DNA of 64,000 bases from Polynucleobacter sp. 15G-AUS-farblos (GTDB lineage Bacteria > Pseudomonadota > Gammaproteobacteria > Burkholderiales > Burkholderiaceae), in contig NZ_JACVOM010000001.1 of assembly GCF_018882445.1 (NCBI RefSeq), forward strand, positions 1 through 64,000, given 5' to 3'. A model generated the notes under the pieces. That model was not told the DNA's origin and searched no databases. It saw nothing but the letters and a program-made list of their open reading frames with translations. Shown in pieces: positions 50,564-58,959 of the stretch. The translations under genes and the position numbers were made by a program. Within the stretch, counting starts at the first letter, position 1. Every line of letters begins with the position of its first letter.

Positions 50564-50593
50564 TTGACTATTCTTCTTTTGTCTAGTTATCAT
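50564..50593 (+). promoter_or_regulatory. Sigma-70 promoter of the GntR gene
   Basis: TTGACT (50564-50569, 5 of 6) and TATCAT (50588-50593, 5 of 6) are separated by 18 bases. Transcription would start near 50600, about six bases before the ATG at 50606, giving an almost leaderless mRNA. No Shine-Dalgarno sequence is present. Confidence 0.65.
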
Positions 50594-50614
50594 GTATTCA
50601 TAATTATGAATACA
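50593..50614. promoter_or_regulatory. 22-bp perfect palindrome, probable GntR operator
   Basis: The half-site TGTATTCATAA is followed directly by its exact reverse complement. It overlaps the last base of the -10 box, the expected RNA start and the ATG (50606-50608) of the GntR gene. FCD-type GntR regulators bind palindromes as dimers, so autorepression is the natural reading. The divergent mutase operon starts 79 bases away. Confidence 0.8.
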
Positions 50615-51244
50615 AAACTGAATAATAGACCTCTATACGAAGATGTTGCAGACAGACTTCGGGAGCAGATATTTGCAAAGATATTAGCCCCAGGAAGTTG
50701 GCTTGATGAACAAAGCTTGGCCGAGCAATTCGGCATTAGTCGCACGCCAATGCGAGAGGCAATCAAGGTATTGGCCTCTGAGGGCCTTGTCACCATCAAA
50801 ATGCGTCGTGGCGCCTATGTAACCGAAGTAGCTAGAAAGGACTTGGAACAGATTTTTACTATCCTCTCCTTACTTGAAGGTGAAGCAGCCAGGGAAACTG
50901 CCATCAAGGCAACAGAGGAAGAATTAAATCAACTCGATTACTGGCACCACCGCCTAGAAAAAGCTGCTGCCGATCGAGATATTGAGCAATTCTTTGAAAT
51001 AAATGGCAAATTTCATGAATTAATTCAAGAAATCGCTGGAAATCGCTGGATGAACGGCGTCATTGCTGATTTACGCAAGGTGCTTAAATTACATCGCAGA
51101 GACTCTCTTACTAGTACTGGAAGGCTTCAAAACTCCTTAATTGAACATCGTTCCATTCTTAATGCCCTACTAAAACGAGATCAAGCTGGAGCTGAGAGCG
51201 CCATGCGCAAACATTTAGCGAGAGGCCTAGAAGCTCTCAGATAG
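50606..51244 (+). CDS. GntR-family transcriptional regulator, FCD type
   Basis: A 212-residue regulator. An N-terminal winged helix-turn-helix (YEDVADRLREQI, then LAEQFGISRTPMREAIKVL, about residues 10-65) is followed by a helical FCD ligand-binding domain. Likely metal or ligand residues are the Asp/His of ADRDIEQFFEINGKFHEL and the His in EHRSILNALL. An in-frame start at 50564 would place the promoter inside the gene and adds residues unlike the family, so ATG 50606 is preferred. It is divergent from the methylmalonyl-CoA mutase operon, which it probably controls; the effector is unknown but a propionate-pathway metabolite is likely. Confidence 0.9.
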   Translation: MNTKLNNRPLYEDVADRLREQIFAKILAPGSWLDEQSLAEQFGISRTPMREAIKVLASEGLVTIKMRRGAYVTEVARKDLEQIFTILSLLEGEAARETAIKATEEELNQLDYWHHRLEKAAADRDIEQFFEINGKFHELIQEIAGNRWMNGVIADLRKVLKLHRRDSLTSTGRLQNSLIEHRSILNALLKRDQAGAESAMRKHLARGLEALR

Positions 51245-51266
51245 TTATTAAATATCTATGAATAAC

Positions 51267-51295
51267 AAAGGCTTAGGATGAATTCCTAAGCCTTT
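51267..51295. terminator. Bidirectional terminator between the GntR gene and the cytochrome genes
   Basis: A perfect 12-bp stem (AAAGGCTTAGGA at 51267-51278, TCCTAAGCCTTT at 51284-51295) with a 5-base loop sits between convergent genes. A-runs and T-runs at both feet allow it to act in both directions. Confidence 0.85.
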
Positions 51296-51332
51296 AATTT
51301 AAGTAAAGCCAAGTCAGAAACTGCTTGTGGAG

Positions 51333-51686
51333 TTACTTCTTAATAACGAAGTTTCCAGGCAATGATGCAATATAAGCAGAGATATCCTGCAGGTCTGCAT
51401 CAGAATATGCCTGAACTTGTGAACCCATAATGGCATTGTTACGACCGTATTGAGCATTACTATTGCCAACTTTATAAGCCTTCAATGCATAGTAAAGGTA
51501 GTCAGGATACTGACCGGCTAACTTTGGGTAAACCGGCATGATTGGCGCATTTAATCCTGCGCCATGACATGAGGCGCAATTGGCTTTTTCAACCAAAGCC
51601 TTGCCTTTGTCTACGCTAGCAGCATGAGTAACATTAACCAAGCCAATACTGGAAAGCAAAACAGCTGTCATTAGTGCAAATTTCAT
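51333..51686 (-). CDS. Periplasmic c-type cytochrome (class I, mono-haem)
   Basis: A 117-residue exported cytochrome. A signal peptide spans about residues 1-23 (ending THAAS). The haem site is CASCH at residues 37-41, and Met87 in NNAIMGSQV is the likely sixth ligand. It resembles one half of cytochrome c4/c553 proteins. It follows a second cytochrome gene by 13 bases, so the two are co-transcribed and may together replace a di-haem protein that donates electrons to a terminal oxidase. The exact partner is not shown by the sequence. Confidence 0.9.
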   Translation of the reverse strand: MKFALMTAVLLSSIGLVNVTHAASVDKGKALVEKANCASCHGAGLNAPIMPVYPKLAGQYPDYLYYALKAYKVGNSNAQYGRNNAIMGSQVQAYSDADLQDISAYIASLPGNFVIKK

Positions 51687-51699
51687 AAACGTGCCTCTA

Positions 51700-52065
51700 T
51701 CACTTCAATGGGTTGTTAGGTGAGCTGGCAGTTTGCGCAGCATAGTATTCGCCAATATCGGCCATATCTTGGTCGGACAAGCTAGCGGCGATAGAACGCA
51801 TCGTTGGATGCTTTCTGTTGCCCTTCTTGTATTCAGCCAAAGAAGATGCGATGTATGCGGCATTTTGACCACCTAACATAGGCACTCTGTAAACCAATGG
51901 ATAGTCTGCACGGTAGTCTGGGATGGAATGACAACCAACGCAAAGCCAAACTTTGCCGTTTCCAGCCGCTGCATTACCTTTGACATCTTGCGCCTGGGCA
52001 CTAATACCAGCAAATGCCAGACCAGCGCAGACAAGCAATCGAGTAAGAATTGGGAGTTTTTTCAT
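51700..52065 (-). CDS. Periplasmic c-type cytochrome (class I, mono-haem), first gene of the pair
   Basis: A 121-residue exported cytochrome. A signal peptide spans about residues 1-25 (ISAQAQ cleavage region). The haem motif is CVGCH at 42-46, and Met89 in HPTMRSIA is the likely axial ligand. It is the upstream member of a tandem pair. A perfect FNR-type box lies 19-33 bases before its start codon, suggesting oxygen-dependent control. No clear Shine-Dalgarno sequence is visible upstream of the ATG. Confidence 0.9.
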   Translation of the reverse strand: MKKLPILTRLLVCAGLAFAGISAQAQDVKGNAAAGNGKVWLCVGCHSIPDYRADYPLVYRVPMLGGQNAAYIASSLAEYKKGNRKHPTMRSIAASLSDQDMADIGEYYAAQTASSPNNPLK

Positions 52066-52084
52066 AGAATCGGTATTTATGAGT

Positions 52085-52098
52085 TTGATTTAAATCAA
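52085..52098. promoter_or_regulatory. FNR/ANR-type box upstream of the cytochrome pair
   Basis: TTGAT, TTAA, ATCAA: an exact match to the FNR-family consensus TTGAT-N4-ATCAA. Its centre is about 26 bases from the start codon of the minus-strand cytochrome gene. That is too close for class II activation at -41.5, so repression of this gene under low oxygen, or action on the divergent moxR gene, are the options. Confidence 0.7.
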
Positions 52099-52173
52099 TG
52101 TGGGAGAGTATAGCGGAGAGCCGCCCTCTTAACCATTGTTTACCCATTCCTAAGCGCAAAAACGCTACAAATC

Positions 52174-52202
52174 CTGAAGATTTAGCGCTATTTCCCTATA
52201 CT
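52174..52202 (+). promoter_or_regulatory. Possible promoter of the moxR-coxE-like genes
   Basis: TATACT (52197-52202, 5 of 6) has a weak CTGAAG (52174-52179) 17 bases upstream. The transcript would start near 52209, about 29 bases before the preferred ATG of moxR. The -35 is poor, so this is only a candidate. Confidence 0.35.
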
Positions 52203-52237
52203 TGAATGTCCCTTAAAAGACCTTTTGATTGCGCCCG

Positions 52238-53119
52238 ATGACCAAGCTTCCTCACACACCCACCACCCTAAATCCAAGCCGTTTTGATGGTAGTCAAAGC
52301 TATGTTGCAACAGAGGATCTTAAGCTAGCCGTCAATGCTGCCATTGCCCTGCAACGTCCACTATTAATTAAAGGTGAACCCGGAACCGGAAAAACAATGC
52401 TGGCTGAAGAAGTTGCTGCAGCGCTTAAGATGCCACTTTTGCAATGGCACATTAAATCCACTACCAAGGCACAACAAGGTCTGTACGAATACGATGCGGT
52501 TAGTCGTCTACGCGATTCTCAACTGGGCGATGAAAAAGTCAAAGACATCAGCAACTACATCATCAAAGGTGTGTTGTGGCAGGCTTTCGAAGCAGATGAG
52601 CCCACGGTACTGCTAATCGACGAAATTGATAAAGCGGACATTGAGTTTCCTAATGATCTTTTGCGAGAGATCGATCGAATGGAATTTTATGTCTATGAGA
52701 CACGGGAGCTCATTAAGGCAAAGCATCGCCCACTCGTCATCATCACTTCAAATAATGAAAAAGAGCTGCCTGATGCCTTTTTGCGTCGCTGCTTCTTTCA
52801 TTACATCACCTTTCCGGATGCCAAAACAATGCAAAGCATCGTGGATGTCCATCATCCCAATATTAAGCAGGAACTATTAGAGGCCGCCCTTAAAGCTTTC
52901 TACCAAATACGCTCGCTACCTGGCTTAAAGAAAAAGCCCTCTACATCCGAGTTAATTGATTGGCTTAAGCTTTTATTGGCTGAAGATATTCCACCCAACG
53001 CGCTCTATAGCCAGGATGAAAAAATCGTAGTGCCACCACTTCATGGCGCCCTATTGAAGAATGAACAGGATATTCATTTATTTGAGCGTTTAGTGATGAT
53101 GAATCGCAATCATCGCTAA
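52238..53119 (+). CDS. MoxR-family AAA+ ATPase (CoxD-like)
   Basis: A chaperone-like ATPase that pairs with a VWA protein to mature metalloenzymes. The 293-residue protein has Walker A KGEPGTGKT, Walker B VLLIDEIDKAD, the sensor segment IITSNNEKELPDAFLRR, and a C-terminal lid. A TTG at 52229 could extend it by 3 residues, but ATG 52238 is preferred. It lies 19 bases upstream of the VWA gene, the coxD-coxE order known from carbon monoxide dehydrogenase clusters. Its client is not evident here. Confidence 0.9.
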   Translation: MTKLPHTPTTLNPSRFDGSQSYVATEDLKLAVNAAIALQRPLLIKGEPGTGKTMLAEEVAAALKMPLLQWHIKSTTKAQQGLYEYDAVSRLRDSQLGDEKVKDISNYIIKGVLWQAFEADEPTVLLIDEIDKADIEFPNDLLREIDRMEFYVYETRELIKAKHRPLVIITSNNEKELPDAFLRRCFFHYITFPDAKTMQSIVDVHHPNIKQELLEAALKAFYQIRSLPGLKKKPSTSELIDWLKLLLAEDIPPNALYSQDEKIVVPPLHGALLKNEQDIHLFERLVMMNRNHR

Positions 53120-53138
53120 GCATATTGAATCTAAATAG

Positions 53139-54314
53139 ATGTTGATTCAATTCTTTCTCAATCTGAAAGAGGCCAAGATTCCGGTTTCTGTCAGAGAGTT
53201 TTTAACGCTCTTAGAAGCATTAAAGCTTGGTGTAATCAGCCCATCGATTGATGAGTTTTATCAACTCTCACGCATGACTTTGATTAAAGATGAGCAACAC
53301 TATGATCGCTTTGATCAAGTATTTGCTAGCTACTTCAATGGAGTTGAGCAAATCATCGCCCTTTCTCCTGATATTCCGTTGGATTGGCTAGAAAAGAAAT
53401 TACAGCGCGTTTTAACTGATGAAGAAAAATCTGCCCTGCAAAAATTAGGCGGTCCTGAAGCACTACAAAAGCGCCTTGAAGAGCTGCTTAAGGAGCAAAA
53501 GGAGTGGCATGGCGGTGGCAATAAATGGATTGGTGCCGGCGGCTCATCTCCATTTGGTCACAGCGGCTATCACCCTGAGGGCATTCGTATCGGCGGAGAA
53601 AGCGCCGGTAATCGAACTGCCATTAAGGTTTGGGAAGCGCGAGAATTTAAAGATTACGACAGTGATTTAGCTTTAAGCTCACGCAATATTAAGCTGGCTC
53701 TTCGTCGCCTTCGTCGTTTCGCTCGTGAGGGCTCGGTCTTAGAGCTTGATTTAGATAAAACCATTCATTCAACTGCAGCCAATGCTGGCATGCTGGATAT
53801 TCAAATGCGGCCCGAGCGTCACAACCAAGTCAAGGTATTACTATTGATGGATGTTGGTGGCTCGATGGACGATCACATAAAGCAGATTGGAGAATTATTC
53901 TCTGCTGCTAAGGCAGAGTTTAAACATCTTGAGTATTACTATTTTCATAACTGTGTTTATGAAAATCTCTGGCAAAACAATCGTCGTCGCAGAGATCAAC
54001 TCACTTCTACACAAGAGATCATTAATAAATATGGCCCCGACTACAAGCTGATTTTTGTAGGCGATGCCACTATGTCCCCTTATGAGATTCTGAGTCCAAA
54101 TGGTTCAGTGGAATACAACAATCAGGAAGCTGGTGCCGTTTGGATCAATCGCCTGCTAGATCACTTCCCCCATTTTGCCTGGCTCAATCCTGAACCAGAA
54201 TCGATTTGGCAATATAGACAGTCTATCGACATCATGAAAAATCTCATGAAGGACCGAATGTACCCAGTCACATTAAATGGCCTAGAAAGCGCCATGAGGC
54301 AACTATCCAAATAA
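53139..54314 (+). CDS. VWA-domain CoxE-like protein
   Basis: A 391-residue cytosolic partner of the MoxR ATPase. The N-terminal part is helical and charged (EKKLQRVLTDEEKSALQKL). A glycine-rich stretch near 130-155 precedes the von Willebrand factor A domain. The metal site is LLMDVGGSMDDH, a DxGxS variant of the usual DxSxS. LIFVGDATMSPYEI follows. CoxE helps build the CuSMo site of CO dehydrogenase in Oligotropha; other family members serve other molybdenum enzymes. Confidence 0.88.
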   Translation: MLIQFFLNLKEAKIPVSVREFLTLLEALKLGVISPSIDEFYQLSRMTLIKDEQHYDRFDQVFASYFNGVEQIIALSPDIPLDWLEKKLQRVLTDEEKSALQKLGGPEALQKRLEELLKEQKEWHGGGNKWIGAGGSSPFGHSGYHPEGIRIGGESAGNRTAIKVWEAREFKDYDSDLALSSRNIKLALRRLRRFAREGSVLELDLDKTIHSTAANAGMLDIQMRPERHNQVKVLLLMDVGGSMDDHIKQIGELFSAAKAEFKHLEYYYFHNCVYENLWQNNRRRRDQLTSTQEIINKYGPDYKLIFVGDATMSPYEILSPNGSVEYNNQEAGAVWINRLLDHFPHFAWLNPEPESIWQYRQSIDIMKNLMKDRMYPVTLNGLESAMRQLSK

Positions 54315-54366
54315 TTTCCCAGTAAGATTCTATTAATTAAATCCCTACATTGATTGAACAAACACT

Positions 54367-54822
54367 ATGAGCAATATTAACAATCGTCTCAAAACCCTTG
54401 GTATTGATTTGCCTCCAGCCGGACCACCCGCTGCCGCCTATGTGATGGCTGCAACTACTGGCAACACCGTGTTTTTATCTGGTCACATCGCCAAAAAAGA
54501 TGGCAAACCTTGGGTAGGTAAATTAGGTCAGAATATGGATACCGATACTGGTAAGGCTGCAGCCCGCTCAATTGCGATCGATTTGCTTTCCACACTACAA
54601 AATCATATTGGCTCGCTAGATAAGGTCAAGCGAATTGTCAAAGTCATGGGCTTGGTGAACTCCACCAACGAATACACCGAACAACATCTGGTGATCAATG
54701 GTTGTTCAGAACTCTTATTTGAAGTCTTTGGAGATGCTGGCAAGCATGCGCGCAGTGCCTTTGGCGTAGCGCAAATCCCTTTGGGTGCCTGCGTTGAAAT
54801 CGAGCTGATTGCAGAGATTTAA
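54367..54822 (+). CDS. RidA/YjgF-family protein
   Basis: A 151-residue Rid-superfamily protein. Archetypal RidA (about 128 residues) hydrolyses reactive enamines and imines from PLP enzymes. This one is longer and begins with a distinct NNRLKTLGIDLPPAGPPAAAY segment, typical of a separate Rid subgroup. The Arg in KHARSAFGVAQIPLGA corresponds to the catalytic Arg of RidA, so deaminase activity is possible. It follows the VWA gene by 52 bases on the same strand; any link to cofactor maturation is unknown. Confidence 0.85.
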   Translation: MSNINNRLKTLGIDLPPAGPPAAAYVMAATTGNTVFLSGHIAKKDGKPWVGKLGQNMDTDTGKAAARSIAIDLLSTLQNHIGSLDKVKRIVKVMGLVNSTNEYTEQHLVINGCSELLFEVFGDAGKHARSAFGVAQIPLGACVEIELIAEI

Positions 54823-54832
54823 AAAAGTAATC

Positions 54833-55477
54833 TCAGCGTGAGATGCCTAATTTCTGGATGTCTGCTTCGGTATCCACATCCAGAATAAATGCAGTGTTGT
54901 CTGTCTCGTAGATTTTGACTAGTGCAGGGTTTTGATCCATATAAGGCCTGCATACCATTTCTGGCATTGATAGGATGGCTTCTACTGCTTTCTTGGAAAA
55001 CAATACTGGATTCCCTCGCTGCCCATTCACCTGAGGCAAGACAATTTCTTCATGAGCAGATCGGTAACGATATTGATCCAATAGCGCACCAATCTCTGTA
55101 GACCCAATATTAGGCTGATCAGATAAGGCAACAAGCAACACATCGTAGTCAGATTTCAAGGTCTCAATCCCCAGTCGCACAGAAGATGCTTGCCCTGCTT
55201 GCGGATGAGGGCTTCTTACTATCTGAATAGGTAGATTCAATATCTCACAAGATTCGATCTCAGATTCAATAGCTTGCGCGTAAAACCCAGTCACAATGAC
55301 CACTTCAACAGGCGCCATCTCCTCTACGCAAGAGATGAAAGATCGTAACAATGTTTTCCCATCCTTTTTAAGCAAGGCTTTAGGATGACCACCCAGGCGA
55401 CTACCCTCACCTGCGGCAAGCAGCAAGATTGCAAGTCGAAGACGAGTATTTAGGGGAGATATACCTGTTAATGTCAT
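54833..55477 (-). CDS. MobA/MocA-like nucleotidyltransferase (probable molybdenum cofactor cytidylyl- or guanylyltransferase)
   Basis: A 214-residue NTP transferase. The signature loop is LLLAAGEGSRLGGHPKALL with the nucleotide-binding Lys. VALSDQPNIG carries the metal Asp, and NGQRGNPVLF resembles the substrate loop of MocA, which makes the cytosine dinucleotide form of molybdopterin cofactor. It is divergent from xdhC (53 bases), a pairing typical of molybdenum hydroxylase maturation. The ATG at 55477 is preferred over one at 55504, which adds an unrelated hydrophobic stretch. Confidence 0.82.
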   Translation of the reverse strand: MTLTGISPLNTRLRLAILLLAAGEGSRLGGHPKALLKKDGKTLLRSFISCVEEMAPVEVVIVTGFYAQAIESEIESCEILNLPIQIVRSPHPQAGQASSVRLGIETLKSDYDVLLVALSDQPNIGSTEIGALLDQYRYRSAHEEIVLPQVNGQRGNPVLFSKKAVEAILSMPEMVCRPYMDQNPALVKIYETDNTAFILDVDTEADIQKLGISR

Positions 55478-55530
55478 TAGAGTGATAATAAATAGGATTT
55501 CCAATACTTATAACAAAGATCCCAATCAGC

Positions 55531-56490
55531 ATGAATAGTACCGACCTAAGCGTTCTCAAAGCCGCCGTGCATTGGCTAAAAGAAGGCCATCCCGTAGCCA
55601 TCGCTACCGTAGTTCAAACCTGGGGTTCAGCCCCACGCCCAATTGGATCTTGGTTGGCTATACGTCAGGATGGCCAGGTTGCAGGATCAGTGTCGGGCGG
55701 CTGCGTTGAAGATGATCTCATTCGCCGGGTTCAAACCGAAATTCTGACCAGAGATATCCCTGAATTCGTTGTGTATGGCGTCAGCCAGCAAGAAGCAGCC
55801 CGTTTCGGCTTACCCTGTGGTGGTACGCTGCGCTTATTAGTTGAGCCCAAGCCTGAATTAGCCGTTTTAGAAAAACTGCTTGAAAATATTTCCTCTCATC
55901 AAGTCATTAGACGCACTGTCACTATTGCTAACGGTAAATCCACTTTGCATGATGGTGATCGTCATGATGAATTTACTTGCTCAGATTCCGAGATGTGCAC
56001 TACTTATGGACCTCGTTGGCGAATGGTCATCATTGGAGCCGGTCAGCTATCCTTGTACACCGCTGACTTTGCACTAGCCTCTGACTTTGAAGTGATTGTG
56101 ATAGATCCTCGAGAAGAATATGCTGAAGGGCTCAACCGAGATGATGTGACCTTTATACAAGGCATGCCTGATGATGTGTTGCTGGAAATTGGCGTAGATC
56201 CACATACCGCTGTAGTTGCCCTGACACATGACCCTAAACTGGATGATATGGCGCTGATGGAGGCATTAAAGTCCCCCGCATTTTATGTTGGCGCCTTAGG
56301 GAGCCGCAAAAATACCCAGAAACGAAAAGAACGCTTACTAGAGTTTGATGTCAGCAAAGAACAAGTGGAACGATTGCATGGGCCAGTTGGCCTATACATT
56401 GGGGCACTCACCCCACCAGAAATCGCAATATCGATTCTGGCAGAAGTGATTGCGGTTAAATACAGCGTTCCAATACCAAAGAAGGTTTAA
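55531..56490 (+). CDS. xdhC: XdhC/CoxI-family molybdenum cofactor insertion protein
   Basis: Binds molybdopterin cofactor, promotes its sulfuration and hands it to xanthine dehydrogenase or related hydroxylases. The 319-residue protein has the N-terminal domain (VVQTWGSAPRPIGSWLAI, SVSGGCVEDDL, FGLPCGGTL) and a C-terminal Rossmann domain (VIIGAGQLSLY, FYVGALGSRKNTQKR). It is divergent from the MobA-like gene. The hydroxylase it serves is not in this window. Confidence 0.92.
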   Translation: MNSTDLSVLKAAVHWLKEGHPVAIATVVQTWGSAPRPIGSWLAIRQDGQVAGSVSGGCVEDDLIRRVQTEILTRDIPEFVVYGVSQQEAARFGLPCGGTLRLLVEPKPELAVLEKLLENISSHQVIRRTVTIANGKSTLHDGDRHDEFTCSDSEMCTTYGPRWRMVIIGAGQLSLYTADFALASDFEVIVIDPREEYAEGLNRDDVTFIQGMPDDVLLEIGVDPHTAVVALTHDPKLDDMALMEALKSPAFYVGALGSRKNTQKRKERLLEFDVSKEQVERLHGPVGLYIGALTPPEIAISILAEVIAVKYSVPIPKKV

Positions 56491-56511
56491 GTATTCAGAT
56501 CTAACTACTGT

Positions 56512-58959
56512 TTAGTTAGCCTTGAGCTTTCCGTCTTTAAGTCTTGGCTCCACGAAGTGACCCTTACGTGCGCGATTACCAGCAAAAGACTTCAAGGTTT
56601 TTGCATCTAAGCTGAGCTCAGTTGGTTTGCCTGCACGTCCAGCGCCAAAATAAGCTGCACCATTAGAGCCTACAGCTATTGCGGATGCCATAAATTCTTT
56701 GTCATCTAAGCCCATCAAAATCACACCCTTACCGCCGGTTGGCAGACGCTTAAGTTCATCCAATGGGAAGACGAGTAACTTAGAGGCCTCTGATAAGCAG
56801 GCTACTTGCTTCATACCAACTTGTACCTTGTTTGCACCTAAGGGTGCGTCACCAGCTACTTTGGCATCAATAGTAATAAATGATTTACCTGCCTTATTGC
56901 GAGTACTCATATCCGATACGTTAGCCAAGAAGCCATAACCAGCCCTGGTAGAAAGCAAAACCAAATCATCTGGTTGGCCAGCGTAATAAGCAACCATTTG
57001 GGATCCAGCAGCAAGATTTACAAAGCTAGTCAAGGGAGAACCGTCTCCTCTAGCACCAGGTAACTCGCTCACTGAGACTGTGTAGACACGGCCATCGCTA
57101 CCGAAGCCTTGGATGACATCTACTGTTCGCACTTCAAAAGTTGCGTAGAGCGCATCACCTGCCTTAAAGCTAAATTGGGTAGCGTCATGCTCATGACCTT
57201 GACGAACACGTACCCAGCCTTTTTGCGAAACAATCACTGTTACCGGCTCATCAATGACTTTAGTTTCAGCAATAGCACGCTTATCTTCTTGAATCAGAGT
57301 TCGGCGATCATCGCCAAAGTCTTTGATATCAGATTCGATTTCTTTAATGATGCGTTTGCGTAATACGTTATCGCTTTGCAATAAACCCTCTAAGTCATCA
57401 CGCTCAGATTTCAACTCTTTGAGCTCTTGCTCAATCTTGATGCCTTCTAGTCGAGCCAATTGGCGCAAACGAATATCCAGGATGTCTTCAGCCTGGCGGT
57501 CGCTTAACTTAAATTCTTTGATTAAATCGGCTTTTGGTTCATCGCTATTACGAATAATCTTGATGACCTTGTCAATATTCAGAAGAACGATAAGGCGCCC
57601 TTCCAAAATATGCATACGGTCTTTAACTTTACCCAAGCGGAACTGAGTACGACGCGTCACAGTAGCAACCCTGAACTCAATCCATTCAGAAATAATCTCT
57701 TTTAAGCCCTTTTGACGTGGTCGACCGTCGGTACCAATCATCACCAAGTTCATTGGCGCATTGGATTCTAGAGAGGTATGTGCCAATAGGAGATTTACAA
57801 ACTCGTTGACATCAATATTCTTACTCTTGGGCTCAAACACCAAACGGACTGCGGCATCCTTACTAGATTCATCGCGCACACCATCAAGCACATTCAAAAT
57901 CGTGGACTTCAGATTATTTTGCTCTGGCGTTAAGGTTTTTTTGCCGACCTTAACCTTAGGATTAGTGATCTCTTCAATTTCTTGCAGGACGCGTTGTGAG
58001 GATGCTGAAGGCGGCAATTCATTGACAACAATCTGCCATTGACCTCGAGCCAACTCTTCTACCGACCAACGAGCACGAACTTTAACGCTACCACGACCGG
58101 TTTCATAAATTTGGGCAATCTCAGCGGGAGAGGAAATAATTTGTCCGCCACCCGGATAATCCGGCCCAGGCATGATCTCTAATAATTCTGCTGTAGACAG
58201 CTTGGGGGACTTCATTAAGGCGATCGCAGCAGAAGCAACTTCACGTAGATTATGCGAAGGAATTTCGGTAGCCATACCAACTGCAATACCAGAAGCCCCA
58301 TTCAACAGGACAAAGGGTAAGCGTGCTGGCAATAACTTAGGCTCTTGAAATGAGCCGTCATAGTTTGGCGCAAAGTCGACAGTGCCTTCATCAATCTCGC
58401 TAAGTAACAAGCCGGCAATTTTAGTTAAACGCGCTTCGGTATAACGCATCGCTGCTGCGCCATCACCATCACGGGAACCAAAGTTACCTTGTCCATCAAT
58501 TAAGGGATAACGCAAGGAGAAGCTTTGCGCCAAACGCACTAAAGCGTCATAAGCGGATTGGTCACCGTGCGGATGAAACTTGCCGAGGACATCGCCAACA
58601 ACACGCGCACTCTTTACTGGCTTAGCATCTGCCCGCAAGCCCATTTCGCTCATTGAGAACAAAATACGGCGCTGTACTGGCTTTTGGCCATCAGATACAT
58701 CTGGTAGCGCACGGCCTTTCACCACGCTGATGGCGTAATCTAAGTAGGCGCGCTCGGCATAGACCGCAAGAGTCAAACTGTCTTTGTTATCTTCGTTCAG
58801 ATCGATGGTTTTAGGATCATGTGGATCCTTTGGCCCATTTGGACTCTTTGGCGCAGGCGCTTCATCCACTTCAACGATATCGATCTCTTCAATAGGATTT
58901 GAAAATAAATCTGCCTGCTCAAGAGCTGGCTTTTTACCTGGGGTCTTTTTTGTAGCCAT
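56512..58959 (-). CDS. parC: DNA topoisomerase IV subunit A
   Basis: The DNA breakage subunit of topoisomerase IV, which separates linked daughter chromosomes. The 815-residue protein has the catalytic Arg172-Tyr173 in [11 protein letters not shown] and the quinolone-determining region [17 protein letters not shown]-terminal repeats form the DNA-wrapping region. An acidic, proline-rich N-terminal extension of about 55 residues precedes the winged-helix domain. It is shorter at the C-terminus than GyrA, supporting ParC. The ATG overlaps the parE stop by one base (TAATG). Confidence 0.95.
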   Translation of the reverse strand: MATKKTPGKKPALEQADLFSNPIEEIDIVEVDEAPAPKSPNGPKDPHDPKTIDLNEDNKDSLTLAVYAERAYLDYAISVVKGRALPDVSDGQKPVQRRILFSMSEMGLRADAKPVKSARVVGDVLGKFHPHGDQSAYDALVRLAQSFSLRYPLIDGQGNFGSRDGDGAAAMRYTEARLTKIAGLLLSEIDEGTVDFAPNYDGSFQEPKLLPARLPFVLLNGASGIAVGMATEIPSHNLREVASAAIALMKSPKLSTAELLEIMPGPDYPGGGQIISSPAEIAQIYETGRGSVKVRARWSVEELARGQWQIVVNELPPSASSQRVLQEIEEITNPKVKVGKKTLTPEQNNLKSTILNVLDGVRDESSKDAAVRLVFEPKSKNIDVNEFVNLLLAHTSLESNAPMNLVMIGTDGRPRQKGLKEIISEWIEFRVATVTRRTQFRLGKVKDRMHILEGRLIVLLNIDKVIKIIRNSDEPKADLIKEFKLSDRQAEDILDIRLRQLARLEGIKIEQELKELKSERDDLEGLLQSDNVLRKRIIKEIESDIKDFGDDRRTLIQEDKRAIAETKVIDEPVTVIVSQKGWVRVRQGHEHDATQFSFKAGDALYATFEVRTVDVIQGFGSDGRVYTVSVSELPGARGDGSPLTSFVNLAAGSQMVAYYAGQPDDLVLLSTRAGYGFLANVSDMSTRNKAGKSFITIDAKVAGDAPLGANKVQVGMKQVACLSEASKLLVFPLDELKRLPTGGKGVILMGLDDKEFMASAIAVGSNGAAYFGAGRAGKPTELSLDAKTLKSFAGNRARKGHFVEPRLKDGKLKAN

